Assembly: GCA_947179485.1 (NCBI GenBank)
Contig: OX359248.1
Span: 30,017,378-30,081,377, forward strand
Source of the DNA: Allacma fusca
Taxonomy: Eukaryota; Arthropoda; Collembola; Symphypleona; Sminthuridae
Reading direction: 5' to 3'
DNA length: 64,000 nucleotides
The stretch's first letter is position 1, and every line of letters starts with the position of its first letter. Positions 18,634 through 30,982 of the stretch are shown one piece after another. Under the pieces are notes generated by a model. It saw nothing but the letters and a program-made list of their open reading frames with translations, was not told where the DNA came from and did no database searches. Position numbers and translations under genes: made by a program.

Positions 18634-18780
18634 TGTTTCAAATATATTCCCCGAAAGGTCCGTAAACGCACATACCATATAAGAAGCGAAATCGGTGGTA
18701 CAAAGCCATTGTCTGCTTGCCGGAGTTTCATATCTTTTAATGACATTCTTAAAACAATTTTGATTTTTAATTTAAAAAAC
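18634..18780 (-). pseudogene. Continuation of the left-edge coding remnant
   Basis: The minus strand is open through KLRQADNGFVPPISLL to GIYLKQLE at the ATTCTAAC site. With both hAT-like insertions removed it reads in frame into CIESFDEEIDYTVETLYSS at 390-480. It is a short remnant of a gene or older transposon interrupted by the insertions. Function is unknown. Confidence 0.3.
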
Positions 18781-21700
18781 CAACAGTTACCAACGATCAG
18801 CGAAAATGGTCTCATTGAACACAGAAAAACAACTTCTAGTGTTACACCTCGAAAACCCGTAAAATATACGACCATAATGAAATTTCAGTTTTTATTTTCT
18901 AATTACTAAAAATTCAGACGAAATAATTCGGACTTTAATTCAAACAAAATAAATTTTATTTTTTCACTTTTCTGGGATTTTGCAGAATCACTGTATGAAT
19001 TATTAGTGTAACTCATAATTAATAAAGTTACCAACGGATTTGGGTGAAAACAGTTTGTTGAATTTGTTAGTTGGATTGAAAAAATAAAAATCCGATTTGG
19101 AAGAATTTTTATTTTTTCACTTTTTCCAGGAATATTGCATTTTAACTGTATAAATTATCAGATTAATTCATAAAAAATAAAGTTACCAATGGATTTGGGT
19201 AAAAAGGTATCATTGAACTCAGAATGACCAGTTCTATTGAAAAAGTGAAACAAATCCGACTTTGATGAAATTCTATTTTTGTAATTTTTCCTTGAATATT
19301 GCAATAATACTGCATGAGTTATTAGTTAAATTCACGAATAAAAAATTGCCAACGGATTCGGGTTAAAAAAATTTCATTGAACTCAGTTCTATTGAAAAAG
19401 TGGAACAATTGCGATTTTTAAAAAATTTCACTTTTTCTATAATTAATAAAATTACCAACGGTTTTGACTGAAAATAGTTTGATTAAACTCAGAATGACCA
19501 TTGGAATTGGAAAATCCGAAAATAAAATAAAAATTCGGATTTTGGATTTTTTTCTCACTTTTTCATTGAATATTGCAAATTCCCTGCATGAATTATTAGT
19601 TTAATTCATAATTAAGAAAGTTGCCAAAAGATTTGGTTGAAAATAGTTTTATTGAACTCAAAATAACTGATTCTGTCGAAAATGATGGAAAGATTCCGAT
19701 TTTGAAGAACTTTTATTTTTGCACTTTTTACTTTAATTTTGCAGTTTCATTGTATGAATTATTAGTTTAATTCATAATGAAGGAAGTTACCAATGGATTT
19801 GGTTGAAAATAATTTCATTAAACTCAGAATGACCGATTCTGTCAAAAAAAGATGGAACAAATCCGATTTTGATGAAATTTATTTTTGAATTTTATTTGAA
19901 TATTGCAGTTTCACTGTATGAATTATTAGTTTAATTCCTAATTTTTAAAGCAACCAACCGATTTAGTCGAGAAAAGTTTCATTGAACTCTGCATGACCAG
20001 TTGTAATGAAAAATATTTTTTTCATTACAAATAAATATAACTAAAAAATATTTTTTTTCATTACAGATAAATATAATTTTTTTCACTTTTTCCTTGAATA
20101 TTGCAATTTCACGGTATAAATTATTAGTTTAATTCATAATTTATAAAGTTACCAACAGATTTGGTTGAAAATAGTTTCATTGAACTCTGAATGGCTAATT
20201 CTGTCGAAAAAGGTGGAAAAAATAAGATTTTAAAGAAATTTCTTTCTTTCACGTTTTATTTGAATATTGCAGCTTCACTGTATGAATTATTAGTTGAATT
20301 CATAACTAATAAAGTAACCGACCGAATTTGTTGAAAAGTTTCATGCCAGTTTCATTCAACTCTCGATGACCAGTTGTATTAAATAAAATATAAAAAACCC
20401 GATTGTGAAGAATAGTTTTTCACTTTTTCCTTGAATATTATCGTTTCGCTGCATGAATTACTAGTTTAATTCATAATTAATGAAGTTACCAACGGATTCG
20501 GTTAAAAAAAGTTTCATTGAACTCATTGAACTTAGAATGACCAGTTGTATCGCAAAAATTTGTAGAAATCGGATTTTAAAGAAATATAATTCTTTCACTT
20601 TTTACTTGCATATTGCAGTGTCACTGCATTAATTACTGGTTTAATTCATACTTAAAGAAGTTACCAACGGATTTGGTTGAAAATGGTTTCGTTGAACTCA
20701 GACTTTCTTGTTGTATTGAAAAAATCTGATTTTGAAGAAAGTTTGTGTTTTGACTTGAATTTAGAAGTTTAACAATAAACTTCTAGTTGAATTCATAGTT
20801 TATAAAGTTACAAACGGATTTGGTTGAAAATAGTTTCATTGACATCAGACTGACCATTGGAATTGGCAAATCCAATTTTGAATGAATTAAGTTTTTTCAC
20901 CTTTTCCTTAAATATTGCCATTTTACTCTATGAACTATTAGTTTAATGCATAATTAATAAAATAACCAGCGGATTTGGTTGAAAATAGTTTCATTGAACT
21001 CAGAATGACCATTGGAAATGGAAAATCCGATTTGGAATGAAACCAGTTTTTTCATTTTTTCCTTAAATATTGCCATTTCAGTGTATGATTTATTAGTTTA
21101 ATCCATAAATAATAAAATTACCAGTGGATTTGGTTGAAAATAGTTTCATTGAACTGAGAATGACCATTGGAATTGGAAAATCCGATTTTGAATGAATTAA
21201 GTTTTTTCACTTTTTCCTTGAATATTGCCATTTCACTCCATGAACTATAAGTTTAATCCATAATTTATAAATATATCAGAGGATTTGGTTGAAAATAGTT
21301 TCATTGAACTCAGAATGACCATTGGAAATGGAAAATCCGATTTTGAATAAAGTCAGTTTTTTTACCTTTTCCTAGAATATTGCCATTTCACTCTATAAAC
21401 TATTAGTTTAATCCATAATTAAAATAATTACCAGCAGATTTGGTAGAAAATAGTTTCATTGAACACAGAATGTCGTTTAGAATTGGTAAATTCGATTTTG
21501 CATGAATTCAGTTTTTTCACTTTTTCCTTGAATATTGCCATTTCACTCCTAAACGATTAGTTTAATCCATAATTAATAAAATTAATAGAGGATTTGGTTG
21601 AAAATAGTTTCATTGAACTCGGAATGACCATTGGAAATGGAAAATCCGATTTTGAATGAAGTCAGTTTTTTCACTTTTTCCTTGAATATTGCCATTTCAC

Positions 21701-22166
21701 TCTATGAACTATTAGTTTATTGCATAATTAATAAAATTACTAGCGGATTTGGTTGAAATTAGTTTCATCAAACTCAGAATGACCAGTTTGTTGAAAAAAA
21801 TCGGATTTTTATTTTGTTATTTTTACAATTTTTCATTGAATATTATATTTTCACTGCAAAAATTATTAGTTTATCTCATAATTTATAATGTTACCGACGG
21901 ATCTGGTTGAAAATAGATCATTGAACTCAGAATGACAAATTGTGTTGAAAAAGTTAATAAAATTAGATTTTTGTTTTCATTGAATATTGCAGTTTTACTG
22001 TATGAATTATTAGTTTTTTTCATAATAAATTAAGTTGGCAACGAATATTGTTGAAATAAGTTTCATTGAACTCAGGATGACCAGTTGTATTGAAAAATCC
22101 GATTTTGAAGGAATATAGTTGTTTCACTTTTTCCTTGATTATTGCCATTTGTCTGTATGATTTATT
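18781..22166 (+). repeat. AT-rich satellite array, block 1
   Basis: About 20 diverged monomers of roughly 155-170 bp. The recurring core is ATTATTAGTTTAATTCATAAT, TAATAAAATTACCAGCGGAT, TTGGTTGAAAATAGTTTCAT and TGAACTCAGAATGACC. Monomers at the left are the most diverged (for example AACAGTTACCAACGATCAG at 18,780) and become more uniform to the right, the usual pattern of an array edge. The last monomer is broken by the LINE. Confidence 0.92.
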
Positions 22167-22196
22167 CAATTAATTTCGTCAATTAATTATCAAATA

Positions 22197-23213
22197 TTGG
22201 AATCAAATGATTGGATGGTAACTATAAAAATAATATCTAGATCTTCTGTTTTGAAAGATAGTGTCTGTATCTTCTGTTACATTAATCCTAATACTGTCAT
22301 GGAGCAGCTTGTGGAATTAATGTCGTGTGTAAACAATGCTTCTACTCTGTCTAACAGTATACTCTTGTTTGGAGACTTTAATTGCAGAACCGGATCTCAG
22401 CAAACCTTTGGTCACGATCTAAGCAGAATGTCTAAAGACTCCATTCTGAACCCTAATGGTGAATATCTCATTGACAGAGCATCTGATCTCAATTTAACTC
22501 TGATAAATGGCAGTTTTAGTCCTGATAATTTAGGAGAGTACACCTATGTAAGTAAACAGGGATGTAGTGTAATTGATTTGTGTTTTGTGTCGAGTAATCT
22601 AACCAACCAAATAGATACATTTGAGGTTAAACTAAGCCACCACTCAGATCACTACCCAATCATTTTGAAATTTGGAAACAACATGCAAATACAAAAAACT
22701 ACAACTAGAATTAAATGGGATGCGGATTCTGCAGATATTTTTGCATCAAAGGTTAACCGGCTCATCCATTGGCAAGATAATGACAGTGTTGAAATGATGG
22801 ACACAAAACTTACGACCACTATTTCCACCTGCCTCCAAGACTGTAGACTCGTATACAAAACTACAAATATGAAATTATTTAAAGCAAAATGGTTTGATCT
22901 CGCCTGTTTAAAGCTGAAAAGGGAAATGAAGAAAAAACTGCGAAAGTTCCGAAACAATAAACAGGATAGACTTTGCTTTGAAGAGTTCCAACGCCTCAAG
23001 CAGTTGTACAAAAATCAAATTAGAATCTCCAAGGAAGAGTACTTCAAGAGACTGCAAATCCAAATTATTAATAGTAACAATAACATTGAATTCTGGAAAG
23101 CTATCAAAGCTCTAAAGCCAAACAAGATGTTGACTAATTCTATCCCCCTGAAGTTTGGAGCGAATACTACGGTAAACTCTTCAAATCAAAGTGCAACTCC
23201 CAGCTACATCTAG
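22197..23213 (+). pseudogene. LINE AP-endonuclease C-terminal part and linker
   Basis: Contains two conserved endonuclease motifs, LLFGDFNCRTGSQ (the GDFN block) and LSHHSDHYPII (the SDH block), so this is the second half of an exonuclease/endonuclease/phosphatase domain that nicks target DNA. About the first 60-80 residues are lost by 5' truncation. A Lys-rich linker follows. The frame ends at 23,213, while the RT part continues in another frame from about 23,156, so a frameshift lies there. Confidence 0.85.
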
Positions 23214-24670
23214 TTAATGACACCCCTGCGGATTTAATTCTAGACGGACCTATCAAAATCCCCGAAATCAAATCGGCAATTAAAAACCTCAAATCAAGAA
23301 AAGCTCCCGGTAATGATGGTATCATTAATGAAGTTTGGAAAGCTTTACCGGAAGAGTGCTTGTATAATCTCGCAAAACTATTCAGTAAAATATATGAATC
23401 TGGAAATGTACCCCATAGCTGGACCAGAGTTAACATATCCCCACTACACAAGAAAGGTGACAGTAACAACCCTTCAAACTTTAGGCCAATTTCAATAGTT
23501 ATGACCAAAATGAAGCTCTTCACATCAATACTAAATGCCCGTCTTTTAAGATGGAACCATGAGCACAATTTCCTATCTGATTTGCAAGCCGCTTACCGTC
23601 CCCGATTAGGATGCTTGAACCACACTTTTCTTCTGTACTCTCTTGTCACGAAACAGTTAAGAGCGAATAAGCGACTTTATTGCTTTTTTGTAGATCTTTC
23701 AGGTGCATTCGACTCCGTGTCTCATATGATCCTATGGGAAAAAATATCAAAAGCAGGATTGAGTTCCCCATTTGTCAAGTGCATCAAATGTCTGTATGAG
23801 CGTGCCCATGCCTGTGTAAAAACTATCGATGGATTTACAGATCCGTTAAATATCAACGTTGGTGTTCTTCAGGGTGAAAGTTTATCTCCAACTCTCTTTA
23901 ATTTTTTCATAAACGACGTTATTGAAACTCTCAACAGATCATTCACATCTCCTGTTTCGATAGGGGACCGCCGGCTACACGCTTTATTGTACGCAGATGA
24001 TATTGTGCTAATGGCTTACTCCGCGGAGAGCTTACAGCAAAAAATTGATGTGCTTAAAAGCTACTTCAAACAAAATCAGTTGATATTAAATGTGTCCAAA
24101 TCCAAAATTGTTGTATTTCGAAACAGTGGAAGACTCAGAAAAAATGACAAATTTAAATGGGGTGTCCGGGAGTTAGAAATTGTAAAAGAGTTTAAGTATT
24201 TGGGTGTTTTATACCCAAGCACGGGAGCTGTGTACAGAACTGTGAAGGACTTTCTGGCCAGAGGTCGAGCCGCGCTTTCGTCTATGTGGCCGATCTTTAT
24301 CAAAAGTAAACTCCCTCTGAGCCAAAGCCAATTCAAGCTCTTTAATTCACTAGTGAAAACAGTGATAGGTTATGGAGCTGAAGTGTGGGGTCTCAGGCAT
24401 CTTCATAATATTGACAACTTCCAATGGTTCTTTGTGAAAAAACTTCTAAAACTCCCTCAGTCTACTCCAAACTTCTTCATTAAACTTGAATCGAATCTAG
24501 AGAACCCCAGTGTCAACATAATTACTCAATCCATTAAACTATGGGCCAAGTCACTAAACCCGCAAAACCACCTACTAAATTCTTGCTATTGTGATCAGTG
24601 GAACCTACAAGGAGATGTTAGTAACAACTGGGCCTTGCAATTAAAAAATGTACTTAACTTGGTGACATAA
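23156..24670 (+). pseudogene. LINE reverse transcriptase
   Basis: RT blocks in order: SRKAPGNDGIINEVWK, SNFRPISI, FFVDLSGAFDSVSH, GVLQGESLSPTLFN, LLYADDIVLMA (catalytic YADD) and FKYLGVLY in the thumb. These are diagnostic of LINE RTs. It stops at 24,668-24,670 and continues in another frame, so a frameshift separates it from the C-terminal finger. Confidence 0.9.
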
Positions 24671-25170
24671 TCGAGAATACTCTTTGGCTAAGCACAGACC
24701 CATACTCAATACTCCAATCTATACCTACAATTATTGAAAAATATAAGTTAAGGTGCATTAATGCTGAAGTCTCCAAAATGTTAGAATCAACTTCAATACC
24801 ACATTATAAATACATCAAAACGAAGGTCAGACAAGAAAATTATATGAACTCAAATATTCCCATTCAAGTTGCCAGTGTAATAGCCAGACTGCGGTTAAAT
24901 TCTAGTACTATATACTTTGGTAATAACACGTCTCTACAATCCACAAATTTCTGCAAACTTTGCTCCGAGAGCATTGAAGACTTTAACTGGAATCACTTAA
25001 TATTCTCTTGTAACAACCTATCCTCATTAAGGCTCAAACTTTTTGGCACTGCTGACAGTGACCTGGAAGAGCTTAGACTACACTGGTACAAGCTTATCGT
25101 ATCAAACAATTACAATTACTGTATTCAAATTTATAATTTCTTTTCAAGCGTTTGTAAACTTTTCAATTAA
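24671..25170 (+). pseudogene. LINE C-terminal Cys/His region
   Basis: Ends with a CX2C...HX(4-5)C-type finger (CKLCSESIEDFNWNHLIFSC), as found at the C-terminus of many LINE RT proteins. It is out of frame with the RT part. The rest to 25,240 is 3' UTR. Confidence 0.75.
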
Positions 25171-25254
25171 AATCAACAATTCACCGTTGTAATAATCTAT
25201 TGAAGGGGCTAACGCCCACGTCAATAAAATCATACTACTACTGTATGATTTATT

Positions 25255-27528
25255 AATTTAATTCATAATTAATAAAATTACCAGCGGATTTGGTAGAAAA
25301 TAGTTTCATTGAACTCAGAATGAATAATTGGAATTGGAAAATCCAATTTTGAATGAATCCAGTTTTTTCACTTTTTCCTTGAATATTGCCATTTCACTCT
25401 ATGAACTATTAGTTTAATCCATAATTAATAAAATTACCAGCGGATTTGGTTGAAAATAGTTTCATTGAACTCAGAATGAATAGTTGTATTGAAAAATCCG
25501 ATTTTGAAGAAATTTAGTTTTTTCACTTGAATATAGAAGTATCACAATAAACTTCTAGTTGAATTCATAGTTTATAAAGTTACAAACGGATTTGGTTGAA
25601 AATAGTTTCATTGAACTCAGAATGACCATTGGAATTTGAAAATCCGATTTTGAATGAATTCAGTTTTTTCACTTTTTCCTTGAATATTGCCATTTCACTC
25701 TATGAATTATTAGTTAAATTCATAATTAATAAAATTACCAGCGGATTTCGTTGAAAATAGTTTCATTAAACTCAGAAATACCAGTTTTATTGAAAAAAAT
25801 CGGATTTTTATTTTTTTATTCTTACAATTTTTCATTGAATTATATAGTTTCACTATATAAATTATTAGTTTATCTCATAATTTATAATGTTACCAACGGA
25901 TTTGGTTGAAAATAGTTTCATTGAATTTAGAATGAATAGTTGTATTGAAAAAATCCCATTTTGAAGAAATTTAGTTTTTTCACTTGAATATAGAAGTTTT
26001 ACAATAAACTTTTAGTTGAATTCATAGTTTATAAAGTTACAAACGGATTCGGTTGAAAATAGTTTCATTGAATTTAGAATGAATAATTGGAATTGGAAAA
26101 TCCGATTTTGAATGAATCCAGTTTTTTCACTTTTTCCTTGAATATTGCCATTTCACTCTGTGAACTATTAGTTTATTCCATAATTAATAAAATTACCACC
26201 GGATTTGGTTGAAAATAGTTTCATTGAATTTAGAATGAATAGTTGTATTGAAAAAATCCTATTTTGAAGAAATTTAGTTTTTTCACTTGAATATAGAAGT
26301 ATCACAATAAACTTCTAGTTGAATTCATAGTTTATAAAGTTACAAACGGATTTGGTTGAAAATAGTTTCATTGACATCAGACTGACCATTGGAATTGGAA
26401 AATCCGATTTTGAATGAATTCAGTTTTGCACTGTTTCCTTTAATATTGCCATTGCACTGTATGAATTATTAGTTGAATTCATAGTTTATGAAGTTACAAA
26501 CGGATTTGGTTGAAAATAGTTTCATTGAAATCGGAATGACCAGTTATATTGAAAAAAATCGGATTTTTATTTTTTTATTTTTACAATTTTTCATTGAATA
26601 TTATAGTTTCACTGCATAAATTATGAGTTTATCTCATAATTTATAAAGTTACCAACAGATTTGGTTGAAAATAGTTTCATTGAACTCAGAATAACAAGTT
26701 GTATTGAAGAAGTTAAAAAAATCAGATTTTTTATTTATTTATTTATTTTTTCATTGAATATTGCAGTTTTACGGTATGAATTATTAGTTTATTTCATAAT
26801 AAATTATGTTGGCAACGAATATTGTTGAAATAAGCTTCATTGAACTCAGAATGACCAGTTGTATTGAAAAAATCGGATTTTTATTTTTTTTATTTTTACA
26901 CTTTTTCATTGAATATTGTAGTTTCACTGTATAAATTATTAGTTTATCTCATAATTTATAAAATTACCAGTGGATTTGGTTGAAAATAGTTTCATTGAAC
27001 TCAGAATGAATAATTGGAATTGGAAAATCCAATTTTGAATGAATCCAGTTTTTTCACTTTTTCCTTGAATATTGCCATTTCACTCTATGAACTATTAGTT
27101 TATTCCATAATTAATAAAATTACCAGCAGATTTGGTTGAAAATAGTTTCATTGAATTTAGAATGAATAGTTGTATTGAAAAAATCCTATTTTGAAGAAAT
27201 TTAGTTTTTTCACTTGAATATAGAAGTTTTACAATAAACTTTTAGTTGAATTCATAGTTTATAAAGTTACAAACGGATTCGGTTGAAAATAGTTTCATTG
27301 AATTTAGAATGACCATTGGAATTGGAAAATCCGATTTTGAATGAATTCAGTTTTTTTACTTTTTCCTTTAATATTGTCATTTCACTGTAATAATTATTAG
27401 TTTAATTCATAATTAATAAAATTACCAGCGGATTTGGTTGAAAATAGTTTCATCAAACTCAGAATGACCAGTTATGTTGAAAAAAATCGGATTTTTATTT
27501 TTTTATTTTTACACTTTTTCATTGAATA
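25255..27528 (+). repeat. Satellite array, block 2
   Basis: Continues the satellite after the LINE in the same orientation. It contains recurrent monomer variants, one with TTTTTCACTTGAATATAGAAG and one with GATTTTTATTTTTTTATTCTTAC, repeating in a set order. This indicates multi-monomer units. It is broken by the Helitron at 27,529. Confidence 0.92.
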
Positions 27529-27904
27529 CTAGTAAAAGCCCTGCTCCGCAGGGAGATTTTGCTTGAAGTCTTGGTTTGTTGTAATTCATAATTAATAATT
27601 GCGTGATAACAGTCTAGATAGATAGCAGAGTAAAAGCCAATTAAAATGCAAAAAATCGATAAACACGTGAAAAAATCATGATTGAGCGCACTGTTGAACT
27701 TCACACTAAGGACCTTGTTTGATCCCTAGACCGCGGCTGGGAGTCGGTCCCGCATACATTTTTACAAATCAGCAAATTTAACGATTAAAAACGTCCTTAA
27801 TATTTATTGTAAACGTTTCATGTCTGTCATCAAGTATTTTGCCTTGATGCTAAATGTTGACAATTTTTACTTCAACTTTCCTTCTATATGTTGCTCTTCA
27901 AAGT

Positions 27905-28240
27905 TTATAATATTTTGGGCTCTATAAGTCTAATCTCTATAAGTATCATTCCATTCACCCTGTAGTTCCCCTGATCTTCAGTTTTGTCGACATATACTTT
28001 TACACTGTTTTGAGAAGTCGCTCTAAAAAATTCTACATACATCTGACCATGAGTAAACGGTTTTGATAACCAAATGCCTACTTTCCTATAAAACAAACGG
28101 GAATCACCCTCATTTGAAATTAGTGTAACTTGGGAAAGAAACATGGTGTCCCCTTCCGCCCTTCCTGTTAAAACCCTAGCGAATATAAGATTCTCTTTGA
28201 GCGGATCAAGCCACCACCTACGTCGGTAGATAACCTCCAC
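27905..28240 (-). pseudogene. Helitron helicase (PIF1-like) C-terminal fragment 1
   Basis: 111 codons containing ARVLTGRAEGDTMFLSQVTL and VGIWLSKPFTHGQMYVEF. These correspond to the conserved LTG..G..VFIPRI and GQLYVALSR segments that end Helitron PIF1-type helicases. The stretch normally between them, with the INKSQGQT-type motif, is deleted. It lies ~375 bp from the Helitron 3' end, the usual place for the helicase C-terminus. Confidence 0.8.
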
Positions 28241-28461
28241 TTCCCAATAACAACACCAACAGAATAACTACTTGATCCGCTAGTATTAAAGTTCTATTGC
28301 TGAAGTGATTTTTTTATCGAATATTTTTTAAATAATCATGTTTGATTCTGAAATATAATTTCGTATGACTATAATGTGTTACACAACTTCTATACACAAT
28401 TACTTGTGTAGGTTCCTTCACCTTTCTGCAGTGTCATTTACAATGATCTTAATCTTTATTT

Positions 28462-28541
28462 TTGATTTGTCGAAAATGCAACATACAGTTGACCATGTAA
28501 AATCATTGGCTTCGATACACAAATATCAACTGTATCCAAAC
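28462..28541 (-). pseudogene. Helitron helicase C-terminal fragment 2
   Basis: The minus strand reads DTVDICVSKPMILHGQLY followed by VAFSTNQK. This is a second copy of the Helitron helicase C-terminal motif, upstream of fragment 1. Two C-termini in tandem imply that two Helitron copies contribute to this block. Confidence 0.65.
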
Positions 28542-28644
28542 TTTTTCTTGAGAATTTTTCATCGTCACGACGAAGCTTACTTTAAATTATGGTAATTATT
28601 AAGAAAGCCCAAAGGTCTCACGTCGCAAGACCCCGGGACGGCCC

Positions 28645-28925
28645 CCTGTCGTCGCCGTTTCTACTGTATAATGCTTTAATAGTTTATTTTTTTGTTTAGA
28701 AATACTAATTTGAATGAGTGGGCCGTCTTGGTACTGAATGGCTGACCGTGTTAATTTCGCCGCCGTTACTACTGTATCCGGCTTTACTAATTAATTTTTT
28801 AATTTAAAAAAAATAATTCTTTCTTCTAATTTGAAAGAGTGGGCCATCTTGGTGGTAAATGGCTGCCAGTGACAATGTCTGTGATACTGTGTAATGCTTT
28901 AATAATTTATTTAATTTTTTTTAAA
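28645..28925 (+). repeat. Tandem repeat of ~120 bp, 2.5 copies
   Basis: Two and a half units share GCCGTTNCTACTGTAT, a GCTTTAATA-type AT-rich stretch, and TAATTTGAANGAGTGGGCC followed by NTCTTGGT. It lies inside the Helitron block and is non-coding. Confidence 0.65.
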
Positions 28926-29854
28926 ATATCATCTTAATAATTCATTAAATGAATTAAAAAGAAATAAAATAATTAAATATAAAAGCGCACTTAAATTTAA
29001 ATCTCAAATCCGCATTACACCAAGACAAAGACGAAGACTGTCCAATCTTTGAATTTAGTAGAGAGGATGCTTTTTTATTTTGTGTGCTGTTTTACAAATG
29101 CTTTTTTACTTTTTGTTCTTATTTACGCAGATGTTTTTACATTTTTTGCTCTTTTTTAACAATCCTTATAAATTAATGACCTAGGGATGGAGTTTGTGGC
29201 TATTAAACTTTCGCGCTCTACTCTTAATATCAGCGCGCAAGGTTTAGGCATACAGTAAGCCCAAGACTGGGCTTAATTCGAAAGCCGTTTAGCCTCTACA
29301 CTTTTCTGCTGTTGTGTTAATTTAAAGTTGGGCGTGCTCATTTCAATATATAGCAAGCCACTATGTACTATATTATTTCACTATAAAGCCAAGCAAGCCG
29401 GTGGTATACAGCAAGTCGAGAAGCACAGCGGGCTGAAACTCTGTCGCAGACGAGAGCTTTTTCAGCTCGCTCTGCTTCTCAGCTATATACCAACTCCTTG
29501 CAGCCTACTGGAAGCTCGCAATATTACACAATTTTAGATTATCACTTAAAAGCGCTAATCGTAATTATTATAAACATTAGACATAAATCATCAAATTTTG
29601 ATTAAATTAAGTCTGACAGTGATCTTTAGTGGGTCGGAAGCTGTTGTCCCATAATTATTTGATGAAATACCAACTATCCATGTATATGAAACGAATTGTT
29701 AGTCTAACAGTTAATAGTTCACATGTCTTATATAAGATTACTTTACCCGGCGAAGCGGGACATTAATATTAAGCCTTCTCGACAGGCCTTGATACAGGAT
29801 CTATAGCCATTTAAGGTTTTGTGAATACTCTCACAATTCTCAAGTAATTTCCCA
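28926..29854. other. Helitron interior, non-coding
   Basis: AT-rich DNA with no supportable gene. At about 29,325-29,400 there is a ~60-bp stretch (ATTTCAATATATAGCAAGCC, CTATGTACTATATTATTTCA) that recurs in inverted orientation near 51,840-51,905. A second hairpin (CCCGGCGAAGCGGG) lies near 29,747-29,760. Confidence 0.5.
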
Positions 29855-29880
29855 TGTGCGAAGCACAGGGCTTTTACTAG
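29855..29880 (+). mobile_element. Second Helitron 3' terminus (plus strand)
   Basis: Hairpin TGTGC-GAA-GCACA (29,855-29,867), then GGGCTTTTACTAG ending at 29,880, followed by T. The last 13 bases match the 3' terminus of the minus-strand Helitron, but the hairpin differs, so this is a related family. Its 5' end was not located. Confidence 0.7.
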
Positions 29881-29995
29881 TACATATTATGCTCTTTTAT
29901 TTTTTGTACTAATTTTTAAATTAGCTGCTTTGTTATTGGCTCGTAGATTTGGCGCGAAAATTCAAATGAACATACTCACTCCATATAATATAAGA

Positions 29996-30982
29996 TTGTA
30001 GTTTCACTGTATAAATTATTAGTTTATCTCATAATTTATAAAATTACCAGCAGATTTAGTAGAATATAGTTTCATTGAACTCAGAATGACCATTGGAATT
30101 GAGGAATCAAATTTTGAATGAATTCAGTTTTTTCCCTTTTTCCTTGAATATTGCCATTTCACTCTATGAACTATTAGTTTATTCCATAATTAATAAAATT
30201 ACCAGCGGATTTGGTTGAAAATAGTTTCATTGAACTCAGAATGAATAGTTGTATTGAAAAAATCCAATTTTGAAGAAATTTAGTTTTTTCACTTGAATAT
30301 AGAAGTATCACAATAAACTTCTAGTTGAATTCATAGTTTATAAAGTTACAAACGGATTTAGTTGAAAATAGTTTCATTGAACTCAGAATGACCATTGGAA
30401 TTGGAAAATCCGATTTTGAATGAATTAAGTTTTTTTCACTTTTCCCTTGAATATTGCCATTTCACTCTATGAATTATTAGTTAAATTCATAATTAATAAA
30501 ATTACCAGCGGATTTCGTTGAAAATAGTTTCATTAAACTCAGAAATACCAGTTTTATTGAAAAAAATCGGATTTTGATTTTTTTATTCTTACAATTTTTC
30601 ATTGAATTATATAGTTTCACTATATAAATTATTAGTTTATCTCATAATTTATAATGTTACCAACGGATTTGGTTGAAAATAGTTTCATTGAACTCAGAAT
30701 GACAAGTTGTACATAAAAAAATAAAAAAAATCATCCGATTTTGAAGGAATTTAGTTGTTTCACTTTTTCCTTGATTATTGCCATTTCACTGTATAATTTA
30801 TTAGTTTAATTCATAATTAATAAAATTACCAGCGGATTTGGTTGAAAATAGTTTCATTGAACTCAGAATGACCATTGGAAATGGAAAATCCGATTTTGAA
30901 TGAAGTAAGTTTTCACCTTTTACCTCGAATATGGCCATTTCACTGTATAAATTATTAGTTTAATTCATAATCAATAAAATTA
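29996..30982 (+). repeat. Satellite array, block 3
   Basis: The satellite resumes exactly at the T of the Helitron target. This block corresponds monomer by monomer to 31,682-32,618, and both end at an identical MITE junction. They are units of one higher-order repeat. Confidence 0.92.

Larger units (their letters stand above)
22167..25240 (+). mobile_element. 5'-truncated LINE (APE-type non-LTR retrotransposon)
   Basis: Flanked by a 14-bp duplication CTGTATGATTTATT (22,153-22,166 and 25,241-25,254) taken from the satellite. It codes for the C-terminal part of an AP endonuclease, a reverse transcriptase and a Cys/His C-terminal finger. The start of the endonuclease is missing, as is usual for 5'-truncated copies. 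The 3' end (AATAAAATCATACTACTA) finishes in a short TAC/ACT repeat and not poly(A). The clade is not assigned. At least two frameshifts make it inactive. Confidence 0.9.
27529..29995 (-). mobile_element. Helitron (minus strand) containing a second Helitron end
   Basis: On the minus strand it begins TCTTATATTATATGGAGTGAG (to 29,995) and ends with a perfect hairpin CCCTGC-GGA-GCAGGG followed by CTTTTACTAG (27,529). It sits exactly between A (27,528) and T (29,996) of the satellite with no duplication, as Helitrons do. Helicase C-terminal remnants lie on the same strand near the 3' end. Inside, at 29,855-29,880, a second Helitron 3' end points the other way. No Rep domain is seen, so it is non-autonomous or decayed. 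Confidence 0.85.

Noticed and set aside
22652-23011. 119-codon minus-strand frame
   Set aside because: Antisense shadow of the LINE endonuclease and linker.
27529-29880. Block read as a DNA transposon with terminal inverted repeats ACTAGTAAAAGCCCTG
   Set aside because: The two ends have different hairpins, each followed by CTAG and T, with A/T insertion and helicase remnants. Two Helitron 3' ends explain this better.
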